DNA of 54,534 bases. Origin: JADFRG01 sp046759305 (GTDB lineage Bacteria > Chloroflexota > Anaerolineae > Anaerolineales > E44-bin32). Where the stretch lies: positions 1 to 54,534 of the forward strand of contig JBHIBY010000007.1 in NCBI GenBank assembly GCA_046759305.1, read 5' to 3'. Under the pieces are notes generated by a model, which ran no database searches, had not been told where the DNA came from, and saw only the letters and a program-made list of their open reading frames with translations. Shown here one piece after another: positions 41,318-49,621 of the stretch. The translations under genes and the position numbers were made by a program. Every line of letters starts with the position of its first letter. Positions within the stretch are counted from its first letter, which is position 1.

Positions 41318-43947
41318 TGACTTACATAATGCGCTTCAGCGAAGTGGGTAAGGATCATATCCCTCAGGTGGGAGGTAAGGGGGCGAACTTAGGCGAAATG
41401 GTCAGTGCGGGGTTGCCTGTTCCTCCTGGATTTTGTGTAACCGCTCAGGCGTATCAAGATTTTCTCGTGCAGGCGGCTCTTCAGGACCCGATCGACAAGA
41501 TTCTTACCGATATGCAACCAGACGATATGGAAGACGTGGAGGCCCGAAGCCAGGCCATCCGGGATCTCATCACCCAATCCGCCATGCCGGCCGATATTCA
41601 GCAAGGCATCACCGATGCTTACTTGGAGCTATGCGAAGAACTGGAGCAGCCAGAGCTGCCGGTAGCCGTTCGTTCGTCCGCGACCGCTGAGGATCTCCCA
41701 GGAGCCTCCTTTGCCGGACAGCAGGACACCTTTCTCAACGTTCGTGGCGTGCCCTCGTTGCTGGAACATAGCCGCCTTTGCTGGGCATCGCTATGGTCGC
41801 ACCCGGCGGTCACTTATCGTCACGAGCAAGGGTTCGAACACGACAAGGTGTATCTCTGCATCGCGGTGCAGGCCATGATCGAAGCCGATGTGGCAGGAAT
41901 TCTGTTCACCGCTAACCCGGTGAACGGGGATCGCGACGAGGCGCTGCTAAACGCCAGTTGGGGATTGGGCGAAGCAGTTGTCTCGGGGTTAGTCACTCCA
42001 GACACAATCACAGTGCGGCGTTCCGAAGGACGGATTCTGGATTATGCGATCGGATCTAAGGAGATGGCTATCCGCTACGCAGACGGCGGCGGGATTCTGG
42101 AAATAGATACTACTGAAGACCAAAGGAGCAGCCAGGCTCTTTCCGATCAGCGCGTGCTTGAGCTCGCTGAAATTGGCGGGAAAATCGAGACACACTATGG
42201 GTCCCCTCAAGATATCGAATGGGCGCTGCGGAGAGGAAAGTGGTACGTGCTCCAGTCTCGACCGATCACCACTCTGCGCGAGCAGGCCGACCAATACAAC
42301 CGATCGATGTTCATTGAAATCTTTCCCGATCCACTCTCGCCGGTTTTTCTTTCGGTGATCGCACCCCTGTTCAAGTCTATGTTGGATTTCACCTTTCAAT
42401 ACTGGGGCTTTAACCTACCCAAGGACCGATCCGCGGTCGGGGTTTACTACAACCAGCCGTATTTCAACCAGGACTACATCGAGGCCGCCTTCTCCTCGCT
42501 TTCGCCAGAGGTGCGCGAGCCTCTGGTTTCTGCGATCACGAACCCATTCGGTCGCCATGGGGCTGAGACCAAGCGCGAACTCTCGTTGCCATACATCCGG
42601 ATGGCGCTCAACACGTTGCGGTTCATGATCCGCTTTCCGAAGCAGATGCCGGGCCTCATCGCGCATTATCAAGACCAGGTGGACGCGCTGGCAAACATGC
42701 CATTGGAAGATGCCTCCGATCAGGAAATCATCGATAGGGTCAAAGAGCTGGTCTTTGACGATGCCAGCCCGCTGGTGGACTACGACTTCCTCATGATTGC
42801 GGTCATCGGACGTACCTACGAAACGCTGGGTACCTTCCTGGAACCCAGCTTTGGCGAGAAGACTGAAGAGCTGCGGGCAAAGCTCATTTCGGGTGTCACC
42901 GGTAATGTGACCATGGAGACCAATAAACGCCTATGGGATCTGGCGCAGACGGCGAAAGCCTCACCAGAAGTAAGCCGTGTCCTACGCGATACCGACGAGC
43001 GGGAGGTCGACGTGGCGCTCAGGGACCTGCCTGAGGCAGCGCCATTTCTTAGACAGTTTGACGATTTCCGTAGCGATTACGGCCATCGCGAGATTCGCAT
43101 GGACATCCTCTATCCTACCTGGGGCGAGGATCCCACACCCGTCTATAGCTTTATCCGAGGCTATCTGGATGCGGATGAGTCCCAAAGTCCGCATGCTCAG
43201 CAAGCGCGATTGGTTGCGGAACGAATTGAGCTGACGGAAGAAGCCCTGGCTAGGGTCGAGCGTGGCCTGGTCGGCCGGTACTTGCTCTCACCGATCTTCC
43301 GCTGGGTGCTCCATCAGACGCAGCTCCATACCCGAGAGCGTGACACGATGCACTTCGAGCTCACGCGTGTATTTCCCCCGGCCCGTCGGCTGTTGCAGGA
43401 GCTTGGTCATCGTTGGGTGCAGCGCGGTTTGATCGAACAACTGGAGGATGTTTATTTCCTCTCCCTGGACGAGCTGGAAGAAGTGGCCCAACATCAGGAT
43501 TCGGTGAAAGACAGGATCCTGGAGGCGCGCCAAGAATACGATACCAACATGCATAGGCCGTGGCCCAACATCATCCGCAGTGAAGAAGAAATCTATCCAC
43601 AAATGGAGACTACCGAAGGCGACTTGCAAGGAATTTCGGGGAGTCCGGGAGTGGTATCGGGCCCCGCGCGTGTAATTCGGGGGCCAGATGAGTTCTCCAC
43701 TTTAGAGAAGGGAGAAATTCTGGTGGCGCCGCTCACCAATCCGGTCTGGACTCCGCTATTTGCCATCGCGGGTGCGGTGATCACCGAAGTGGGAGGAATC
43801 CTCTCTCACGGCGCTATCGTGGCGAGGGAGTATGGAATCCCGGCAGTCATGTCAGTGCCTGGGGCGACCCGTGCTTTGAGCGACGGTCAAACGATCACGG
43901 TCGATGGTAATCGAGGGGTGGTGCTGGTTGAGGGAGTCGAAAGGTGA
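41317..43947 (+). CDS. PEP-synthase-related phosphotransferase with rifampin phosphotransferase (RPH) architecture
   Basis: 876 residues from ATG 41317. The N-terminal ATP-binding PPDK/PEPS domain (about 1-325) has GGKGANLGEMVSAGLPVPPG, AVRSSATAEDLPGASFAGQQ and NASWGLGEAVVSG. The C-terminus is the swivelling phosphohistidine domain with GGILSHGAIVAREYGIPAVM (His about 831). Between them is a 450-residue helical region, and the PEP-binding TIM barrel that should follow the His domain in PEP synthase is absent. ATP-domain/middle/His at the very end, at about 865 residues, is the layout of rifampin phosphotransferase. It probably phosphorylates a small molecule. Automated annotation would likely call it PEP synthase. 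Confidence 0.85.
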   Translation: MTYIMRFSEVGKDHIPQVGGKGANLGEMVSAGLPVPPGFCVTAQAYQDFLVQAALQDPIDKILTDMQPDDMEDVEARSQAIRDLITQSAMPADIQQGITDAYLELCEELEQPELPVAVRSSATAEDLPGASFAGQQDTFLNVRGVPSLLEHSRLCWASLWSHPAVTYRHEQGFEHDKVYLCIAVQAMIEADVAGILFTANPVNGDRDEALLNASWGLGEAVVSGLVTPDTITVRRSEGRILDYAIGSKEMAIRYADGGGILEIDTTEDQRSSQALSDQRVLELAEIGGKIETHYGSPQDIEWALRRGKWYVLQSRPITTLREQADQYNRSMFIEIFPDPLSPVFLSVIAPLFKSMLDFTFQYWGFNLPKDRSAVGVYYNQPYFNQDYIEAAFSSLSPEVREPLVSAITNPFGRHGAETKRELSLPYIRMALNTLRFMIRFPKQMPGLIAHYQDQVDALANMPLEDASDQEIIDRVKELVFDDASPLVDYDFLMIAVIGRTYETLGTFLEPSFGEKTEELRAKLISGVTGNVTMETNKRLWDLAQTAKASPEVSRVLRDTDEREVDVALRDLPEAAPFLRQFDDFRSDYGHREIRMDILYPTWGEDPTPVYSFIRGYLDADESQSPHAQQARLVAERIELTEEALARVERGLVGRYLLSPIFRWVLHQTQLHTRERDTMHFELTRVFPPARRLLQELGHRWVQRGLIEQLEDVYFLSLDELEEVAQHQDSVKDRILEARQEYDTNMHRPWPNIIRSEEEIYPQMETTEGDLQGISGSPGVVSGPARVIRGPDEFSTLEKGEILVAPLTNPVWTPLFAIAGAVITEVGGILSHGAIVAREYGIPAVMSVPGATRALSDGQTITVDGNRGVVLVEGVER

Positions 43948-44597
43948 TCCTTCAGCTGCTTGGATTAGCGATTGCTGGATATCTGCTCGGATCGATCCCT
44001 ATCGCTTGGATCGTAGCCAAGCTGGTGACCGGCAAAGACCTGCGCACGCTGGGCAGCGGCAATGTCGGTGTGATGAACGTAGCGATAAGTGTCACGCGCT
44101 GGGCGGGCCTGCTGGTTTTCCTCGGAGAAGCGGCCAAAGGAGTACTTGCTGTCTATCTAGCCATCACCGTTTGCGGATACCCTGGGGGCTCGATTCCACT
44201 CCCATTGGCATGTCAGCTAGCCATCGGCGTGACCGTGCTGGCAACCGTTGTCGGCACACGTTGGATGGTTTGGCTGCGACTTGCAGGCGGCCGTGGAAAC
44301 ACGGCCGGGCTGGGAGCCATACTGGTGATGTCCTGGCAGACGCTGGTAGTCGGATTCTCGATCTGGGTAATGGTCCGCCTTTTTAGCAAAAGTTCATTCT
44401 GGGCTACCCGAATAAGCTTGGTTTCGTGGCCCTTCGTCTTCGGCTTGCTCACCAGCTCGTGGGTCTTTCTCGTCTTTGGCCTGGCATTGAGCGGTGTGTA
44501 CCTGACAACGCATGAGACCGTGGCGGATGACCACACTATTCTCAAGGAGCACTGGCCGAGCCTTTGGGCCTTTTTGATAGGACCTAGACGGCGTTGA
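43944..44597 (+). CDS. PlsY-like glycerol-3-phosphate acyltransferase
   Basis: 217-residue membrane protein. The N-terminus GYLLGSIPIAWIVAKLVTGK followed by RTLGSGNVGVMNV matches the first two PlsY motifs. The third motif, normally GGKGVAT, is changed to AGGRGNTAG. PlsY transfers acyl from acyl-phosphate to glycerol-3-phosphate. The variant motif leaves the substrate open. GTG 43944 overlaps the upstream stop, so it forms one operon with the PAP2 and RPH-like genes. Confidence 0.82.
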   Translation: MILQLLGLAIAGYLLGSIPIAWIVAKLVTGKDLRTLGSGNVGVMNVAISVTRWAGLLVFLGEAAKGVLAVYLAITVCGYPGGSIPLPLACQLAIGVTVLATVVGTRWMVWLRLAGGRGNTAGLGAILVMSWQTLVVGFSIWVMVRLFSKSSFWATRISLVSWPFVFGLLTSSWVFLVFGLALSGVYLTTHETVADDHTILKEHWPSLWAFLIGPRRR

Positions 44598-44669
44598 TAC
44601 CAGGACGTAAACGGACGCGGTGAGCAGTATGAAGAGGGATCTGTCCGATCCCCCTATGATGGAGTAAAG

Positions 44670-45161
44670 ATGCGAAGCTCAGACAGAATTCTTATCGGCA
44701 TAGTGATCGGAATCATTGCTCTCGTACTGATCGTCTTCGCGATCACTCTGCTACGCCCAGAAGCTGAATATCAGTCAGAGGAGGATCCTGAAGGAGTTGT
44801 GCACAACTATCTTCTGGCCCTACAGAACGGCGATTTTGATCGAGCGTATCAATACCTCGCACACGATCTTCCCGGACACCCACGATCACCCGAGCGCTTT
44901 GAGCAAAATGTAGATAGGTATTCGTATTCATTTCATGAACGCACAGATAACACGCTGTCGGTTGACACGGCTGACATTTCGGGTGACCTCGCCACTGTCA
45001 AGGTGAGGGAGACGCGCTTCTATGAGGATGGTCTTTTTGATAGCAGCCAGAGAGTGGGTGTATTCGAAGTGGAACTCCGTAAGGAGGAGGGAGAATGGAG
45101 AATCTATGAGGCCGACGCCTATTTTGTTAACTGTTGGACGGATGACGATGGATGCAGATAG
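44670..45161 (+). CDS. Membrane-anchored NTF2-like (DUF4878-type) protein
   Basis: 163 residues: an N-terminal transmembrane anchor (ILIGIVIGIIALVLIVFAIT), then an extracytoplasmic domain opening EGVVHNYLLALQNGDFDRAY, the typical start of DUF4878/NTF2-like folds, with two C-terminal cysteines. The function is unknown. GATGGAG lies before ATG 44670. It is followed after 17 bp by the DUF5671 gene and probably co-transcribed with it. Confidence 0.65.
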   Translation: MRSSDRILIGIVIGIIALVLIVFAITLLRPEAEYQSEEDPEGVVHNYLLALQNGDFDRAYQYLAHDLPGHPRSPERFEQNVDRYSYSFHERTDNTLSVDTADISGDLATVKVRETRFYEDGLFDSSQRVGVFEVELRKEEGEWRIYEADAYFVNCWTDDDGCR

Positions 45162-45178
45162 CTAACTAGGAGAGAATC

Positions 45179-47134
45179 ATGTCTACTCCCAGGCGAGTCT
45201 ACATATACGCGGTAGCGGCAATCAGTTTGTACGCGGTTAGCTGGAGCCTGATCGATTTACTGCAGGGGTTGTTCTTCACGAGGGGCGAAACCGATCCTGC
45301 AGCAATCGCCTTCCAAATCGCTGTCATCGTGATTGGGCTGCCTGTATTTCTAGGCCACTGGCTGTGGGCTCAACGCCTCGCGAGGCGTGAGCGCGAGGAG
45401 CAGGAGTCCGTTGCGCGGCAGGTCTTTCTCTACGGAATGCAAGCTGCCTACCTGGCCCCTTTCATATATAGCACTCAGCAGATTGTGCGTAGAGTGCTTT
45501 CCTTGGTCGCTGGTGAATCCTCGAATCGGTTCACACCCTCGCTCGCAGTCGGCGAATTCATCCTTTACCATCTTCTGTCCATGGTGGTTGTGGCAGCTCT
45601 ATGGTTCTACCTTGAGCAGGTGCGGCGGGCAGACCATTCGGAAGATATGGAGCACGGGGGGCCTGCAACTGTCCGCCGGCTCTACGTGTTTGGGTTCAGC
45701 GCGGCCGGCCTTTATATGACGGCTTTAGCTGTCCAAGACCTGTTGTATTGGCTAATGCTCCAGATCGGATCGGAGCCAACCAGCTCCAGCGGAGCCGTGG
45801 GCTCGACGGCACGCTTGATCGTCGGATTCACGGTCTGGTTGTCCTTCTGGCGGTGGGGACAGCGGCTTTTTGCCGGGCTACAGGAGGAGGAACGAAGGTC
45901 GGTACTGCGCAAGTTTTACCTCTTCTCAGCCGTCTTCTTCTCCGTCATGAGCGCTGTCACTAGCGCCACTTTCATTCTAGCGGGATTCTTCAAACGCATA
46001 CTGGGAGTGAGTGGTGTATCCGACGGCGATATCAGACTTCCCATCTCGATCATAGTCGTCAGCGCCGCTGTATGGTTCTACCACTCCTATGTCATAAAGA
46101 ACGACATCCGCATCAGCGGAGAGGATCCCGGCGTTGCAGGCGTGAGACGCGTTTATTTGTACCTAGTCGCTGGGATAGGCCTTTCTGCGGTGCTCACCGG
46201 TTTGAGCGGAGATGTCAGCGTCCTAATTCGCTCGCTGGAGCAAGGAGCTTTCGGTTCCGGCTTGAGTGAGGAGCTCGCATGGTTCACGGCAATACTCATC
46301 GCCGGTTTGCCGGTGTGGGCTATCCCTTGGAGAGAGGCACAAGGTGGTGCGGCCGAGCCGGGAGAAGAAGGGGATCGCAAGCGCCAATCGGTCGTGCGGA
46401 GAATCTACCTGTACTTCTTCCTATTTGTCTCGGCTATGACCGTGTTGGGCAGTGCGGTGTTCCTAGCTTTCCAGATACTGGCGACAATCTTAGGCGAACC
46501 AGCACCCAGCCTGAGCGAACTAGGTCAGCCGATCGCTTTCAGTCTCATCGCGGCGGGTTTGTGGGCTTATCACTGGACGGTCCTTAGAGCGGACGGCAAA
46601 TACCGCCGCGAAGCCAAGGCTGAGCGGCTTCAAGCTTTCAAGGCTCTTGTGGTAGATACGGAAAAAAATGAGCTTCCGACGAGCCTTATCGACCGGCTGG
46701 ATCAAGATTTCCCGGAGCTGGCTTTCGAAGCGTTAGTGGTTTCCCAGACAGGCCTGAGCGAGCGTACTTCAGCCGATATTGACGCTCAACTGAGCGGTGC
46801 ACAGCTGATCATCGCGCCTTGGACCATGACCATAAGCAGCTTCGAAACCGGCATGGATATCATGCGAACTGTAGGAGCCAGCTCTGCTCAGAAATTGCTG
46901 CTGCCGATCCGAAGTAAGGGATGGGAGTGGGCGGGCGTAAACCCATGGACAAACAACGAACTCGTTGCGCAGACAGTACGTGCCGTAAGGCAGATCATCG
47001 AAGGTGAAGAGGTCAAACCAGGCCGGCAGCTTGGTGGATGTGCCATCGCAGGGATTGTCATCGCCTTCTTAATCTTCGTGCTGGTCGTGCTTGGTTCCAT
47101 AGGTCCGCTGCTAGGGTTCATGCTAGGTTTCTAG
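45179..47134 (+). CDS. Multi-repeat DUF5671 membrane protein with cytoplasmic domain
   Basis: 651 residues. Six repeats can be seen, each opening with an R-R-x-Y-x-Y/F motif (RRVYIY at 5, ARQVFLY near 79, RRLYVF near 165, RKFYLF near 242, RRVYLY near 322, RRIYLY near 404) and closing with a helix ending in W-x-x-x-x/W-x-Y-H followed by charged residues. Each repeat supplies about three membrane helices. Residues about 495-615 form a soluble alpha/beta domain (KALVVDTEKN, LIIAPWTM), and a final hydrophobic helix ends the protein. DUF5671 is common in Chloroflexota. Its function is unknown. AGGAGAG precedes ATG 45179. Confidence 0.8.
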   Translation: MSTPRRVYIYAVAAISLYAVSWSLIDLLQGLFFTRGETDPAAIAFQIAVIVIGLPVFLGHWLWAQRLARREREEQESVARQVFLYGMQAAYLAPFIYSTQQIVRRVLSLVAGESSNRFTPSLAVGEFILYHLLSMVVVAALWFYLEQVRRADHSEDMEHGGPATVRRLYVFGFSAAGLYMTALAVQDLLYWLMLQIGSEPTSSSGAVGSTARLIVGFTVWLSFWRWGQRLFAGLQEEERRSVLRKFYLFSAVFFSVMSAVTSATFILAGFFKRILGVSGVSDGDIRLPISIIVVSAAVWFYHSYVIKNDIRISGEDPGVAGVRRVYLYLVAGIGLSAVLTGLSGDVSVLIRSLEQGAFGSGLSEELAWFTAILIAGLPVWAIPWREAQGGAAEPGEEGDRKRQSVVRRIYLYFFLFVSAMTVLGSAVFLAFQILATILGEPAPSLSELGQPIAFSLIAAGLWAYHWTVLRADGKYRREAKAERLQAFKALVVDTEKNELPTSLIDRLDQDFPELAFEALVVSQTGLSERTSADIDAQLSGAQLIIAPWTMTISSFETGMDIMRTVGASSAQKLLLPIRSKGWEWAGVNPWTNNELVAQTVRAVRQIIEGEEVKPGRQLGGCAIAGIVIAFLIFVLVVLGSIGPLLGFMLGF

Positions 47135-47160
47135 ACGCCCTATCACAGGTAATACTCACG

Positions 47161-47187
47161 GGGTCGCCAAGAACACACCGGCGACCC
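47161..47187 (+). terminator. Terminator after the DUF5671 gene
   Basis: GGGTCGCC (47161-47168) pairs with GGCGACCC (47180-47187) around an 11-nt loop. The stem extends by two further pairs, and TGTTT follows. The remainder of the 47135-47341 gap shows no gene. Confidence 0.7.
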
Positions 47188-47341
47188 TGTTTGCCGTCCA
47201 GGTGGATCGCCAACACGCTGTGATAGTAACTGGTGTGCCCAGGACTTGTGCGGGCAAGACATAGCGTTAACGACCCTGTGGATAAAGGAATAACGCAGCA
47301 CTGCTACCTTGAGCTCGAAACCAGATGACAGGAGAGCTCAG

Positions 47342-48265
47342 ATGGCACACAATCAAACTTTAGAACTCAGTAACTCACTGTGGACAGAAAATCGACTATG
47401 GCGCGGGGCCTATGCGCTGGTCAATGGACTGGCGAATGCCCTGGCCCGTTTTTTGGTGCGGCGAGGACATTTCCAGGGACTCCGATCAAACCTGGCAGTG
47501 ATCTATGGTCTCCCGAAGGATTCGCCAGTTCTTGAGAAGCGGGTCATAGAGAACCTGCGTAATGCCTTCGTTTGCTACGTTGATTTTTTCATCATCGCTT
47601 TGCGTGGTCCAGAAGCGATTGAAGCGGCTTGTGACCTGGATCCAGCCAGCCTAGGTCTCATCAAGGAGCATGTCGCTCAAGGCAGAGGGATTGTGCTCGT
47701 GGCTGCCCATTCGAGCAGTCTCGATGTCTTCATGCTTGCGATGAGCAGGCATTTTCCAGAGATACAGGCCCTCACTCTTGCGCAACCACCGCTCAATACT
47801 CGGATCATGAACCGGCTGCGAGGTAAATATGGGATGAAGCTGACTCCCATCACCTCGGCCAGCCTGCGAACCGCGGTTCGGCGACTGCGAAACGGCGGAA
47901 TTGTGGGCATTGCGGCCGATGTACCGACGCCGTATGGCGCACCACTCAGCCTGTTTGGGAGACCCTGCCGGCTTCCCATCGGACACACGCGGCTAGCGAC
48001 CGCTACGGACTCCGCAATCGTGGTGGGAATTTCACAGCGTGTAGGTCCCGGAGAATATCAAGGTTTTGGTATCGAAGTGGGTCGGAAAGATGGCGGCGAA
48101 GAGGATTGGGCAGCCTCCATACTGGAAGTTCTCGAACACTACATCGTTGCTCGCCCGCAGGAGTGGTTCATGCCGCCGCCGCTCTGGCCCGCGCCGGTTA
48201 AAGCACCCCTGCTCTTTCAGCACCGACTCCCTCCGGCGTTGACAAGCCGCCTGATTCGGGGATAA
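47342..48265 (+). CDS. Lysophospholipid acyltransferase (LpxL/HtrB-like family)
   Basis: 307 residues from ATG 47342, which has AGGAGA 7 nt upstream. The frame is open to 47309. The acyltransferase HxxxxD motif is in VAAHSSSLDVF, and a second block reads GIVGIAADVPTPYGAPLSLF, where relatives have the RxE-type and substrate-positioning sequence. The family includes lipid A lauroyltransferase and phosphatidylinositol mannoside acyltransferase. In Chloroflexota, which generally lack lipid A, a glycolipid or phospholipid substrate is more likely. The T-box leader of pheS starts immediately after. Confidence 0.83.
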   Translation: MAHNQTLELSNSLWTENRLWRGAYALVNGLANALARFLVRRGHFQGLRSNLAVIYGLPKDSPVLEKRVIENLRNAFVCYVDFFIIALRGPEAIEAACDLDPASLGLIKEHVAQGRGIVLVAAHSSSLDVFMLAMSRHFPEIQALTLAQPPLNTRIMNRLRGKYGMKLTPITSASLRTAVRRLRNGGIVGIAADVPTPYGAPLSLFGRPCRLPIGHTRLATATDSAIVVGISQRVGPGEYQGFGIEVGRKDGGEEDWAASILEVLEHYIVARPQEWFMPPPLWPAPVKAPLLFQHRLPPALTSRLIRG

Positions 48266-48546
48266 TCACGCACATCGGCAGTGATGGAGGAAAGTAGGCG
48301 AGCAGAACTCGCCAGGGAAGCGGAGGCGTGACTGGGACCTCCGCCCGAGGGGAGCCCGCCGAAGTTCGCTCCTGAGCCGCCCGTGGGAACGCCCCTGGAT
48401 CGTCTGAGGGTCAGTAGTTCGGGCCGGAAGCCAGCCGTTATCATCTGGATACCGATCGACATGGATCGGAGCTGAGAGAGCCAACATGGCTAACAAGGGT
48501 GGTACCGCGGGTTCTCCCGTCCCTTGAAGGGCGGGAGTTTTGTTTT
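48266..48546 (+). promoter_or_regulatory. T-box riboswitch (tRNA-Phe sensing) upstream of pheST
   Basis: The near-invariant T-box sequence AAGGGTGGTACCGCGG is at 48495-48510 and is followed by a terminator stem (CTCCCG 48514-48519 with CGGGAG 48532-48537) and a T-tract. Upstream is a G/C-rich stem I region with hairpins GGCGAG/CTCGCC (48297-48313) and GCGGAGG/CCTCCGC (48320-48344). The segment GAAGTTCGCTCC (48361-48372) places TTC, a Phe codon, at 48365-48367 as the likely specifier. Uncharged tRNA-Phe would favour the antiterminator and switch on pheST. Confidence 0.92.
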
Positions 48547-48564
48547 GATCAAGGAGTAGGCCGC

Positions 48565-49590
48565 ATGCAGGAGCAATTAGACAAACTCGTACGGCAGGCG
48601 CAGAAAGAGCTGGAAGATGTGGCTGGATCGACGCAGTTGCAGAATTGGAAAGTCAAACACCTGGGTCGTTCGGCAGAAGTTGGCAAAATCCTTGAGGGCA
48701 TACGCGAACTTCCTCCTGAGGACCGACCTGCGGCCGGTCGGCAGGTTAATGAAGCCAAGACTCAATTGGAAGCAGCGTACGCTGCAAAGAAGGATGCCCT
48801 GCGTCGCCTGGAGCTTGAGCGCTCGCTGGCTGCGGAAGGGCTGGACGTAACGCTCCCAGGATTATCCCCAGCCCGCGGGCGCATTCACCCTTCTACTCAA
48901 ACCATGCGCCAGATCATCCGTATTTGGGCTGAGATGGGGTTCCAGGTCTATCAATCACGAGAGGTAGAGACGGACGAGTACAATTTCGGCTTGCTCAACT
49001 TCCCGCCCCACCATCCCGCACGCGATATGCAGGACTCTTTCTATACCACCGATCCAGAGGTTATTTTGCGCACGCATACCTCGCCGGGGCAGATACGCGT
49101 CATGCGCGAGCGCGCGCCTGAGCCGATTCGGGTGGTGCTGCCGGGCATGTGCTACCGCCACGAGCAAATCACCGCTCGCTCCGAAATTCAATTCAATCAG
49201 ATTGAGGGGCTGGCTGTGGGCTACCACATCACGATGTCTGATCTTAAAGGCACGCTCATTGCATTTGCGCGTCGTTTCTTCGGGCAGGATGTACGCACTC
49301 GATTCCGCGGATCCTACTTCCCCTTCACTGAACCTTCAGCAGAGCTTGATATTGAGTGCTTTGTGTGTGACGGGGAAGGGTGCCCAGTGTGCAAGCGCAC
49401 CGGATGGCTTGAGATTCTTGGAAGCGGGATGGTACACCCCACCGTCCTCGAGAACGGTGGCTACGATCCATCCGTCTACAGCGGGTTCGCCTTCGGTATG
49501 GGCCCGGAGCGCATCACAATGCTGAAGCACGGGATCGAAGATATCCGCTATTTTTGGGCCAACGACCTGCGATTCTTGGAGCAGTTCTGA
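48565..49590 (+). CDS. pheS: Phenylalanine--tRNA ligase alpha subunit
   Basis: 341 residues from ATG 48565, which has AAGGAG 8 nt upstream. The N-terminal coiled coil (1-90) binds tRNA. The catalytic core shows class II motifs: HPARDMQDSFYTTDPEVILR then THTSPGQIRVM, and the C-terminal FGMGPERITMLKHGIEDIRY. The CDGEGCPVCKRTGW insertion is the usual PheS cysteine-rich loop. It charges tRNA-Phe as an alpha2-beta2 enzyme with PheT. The open frame continues back into the T-box terminator region, but that start is not used. Confidence 0.97.
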   Translation: MQEQLDKLVRQAQKELEDVAGSTQLQNWKVKHLGRSAEVGKILEGIRELPPEDRPAAGRQVNEAKTQLEAAYAAKKDALRRLELERSLAAEGLDVTLPGLSPARGRIHPSTQTMRQIIRIWAEMGFQVYQSREVETDEYNFGLLNFPPHHPARDMQDSFYTTDPEVILRTHTSPGQIRVMRERAPEPIRVVLPGMCYRHEQITARSEIQFNQIEGLAVGYHITMSDLKGTLIAFARRFFGQDVRTRFRGSYFPFTEPSAELDIECFVCDGEGCPVCKRTGWLEILGSGMVHPTVLENGGYDPSVYSGFAFGMGPERITMLKHGIEDIRYFWANDLRFLEQF

Positions 49591-49621
49591 TGTTCGGCCT
49601 CAAGAACGGAAGGAAAGCTAG

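Noticed and set aside
41317..43947. Phosphoenolpyruvate synthase
   Set aside because: The PEP-binding TIM barrel is missing and the phosphohistidine domain is at the extreme C-terminus, unlike PEP synthase.
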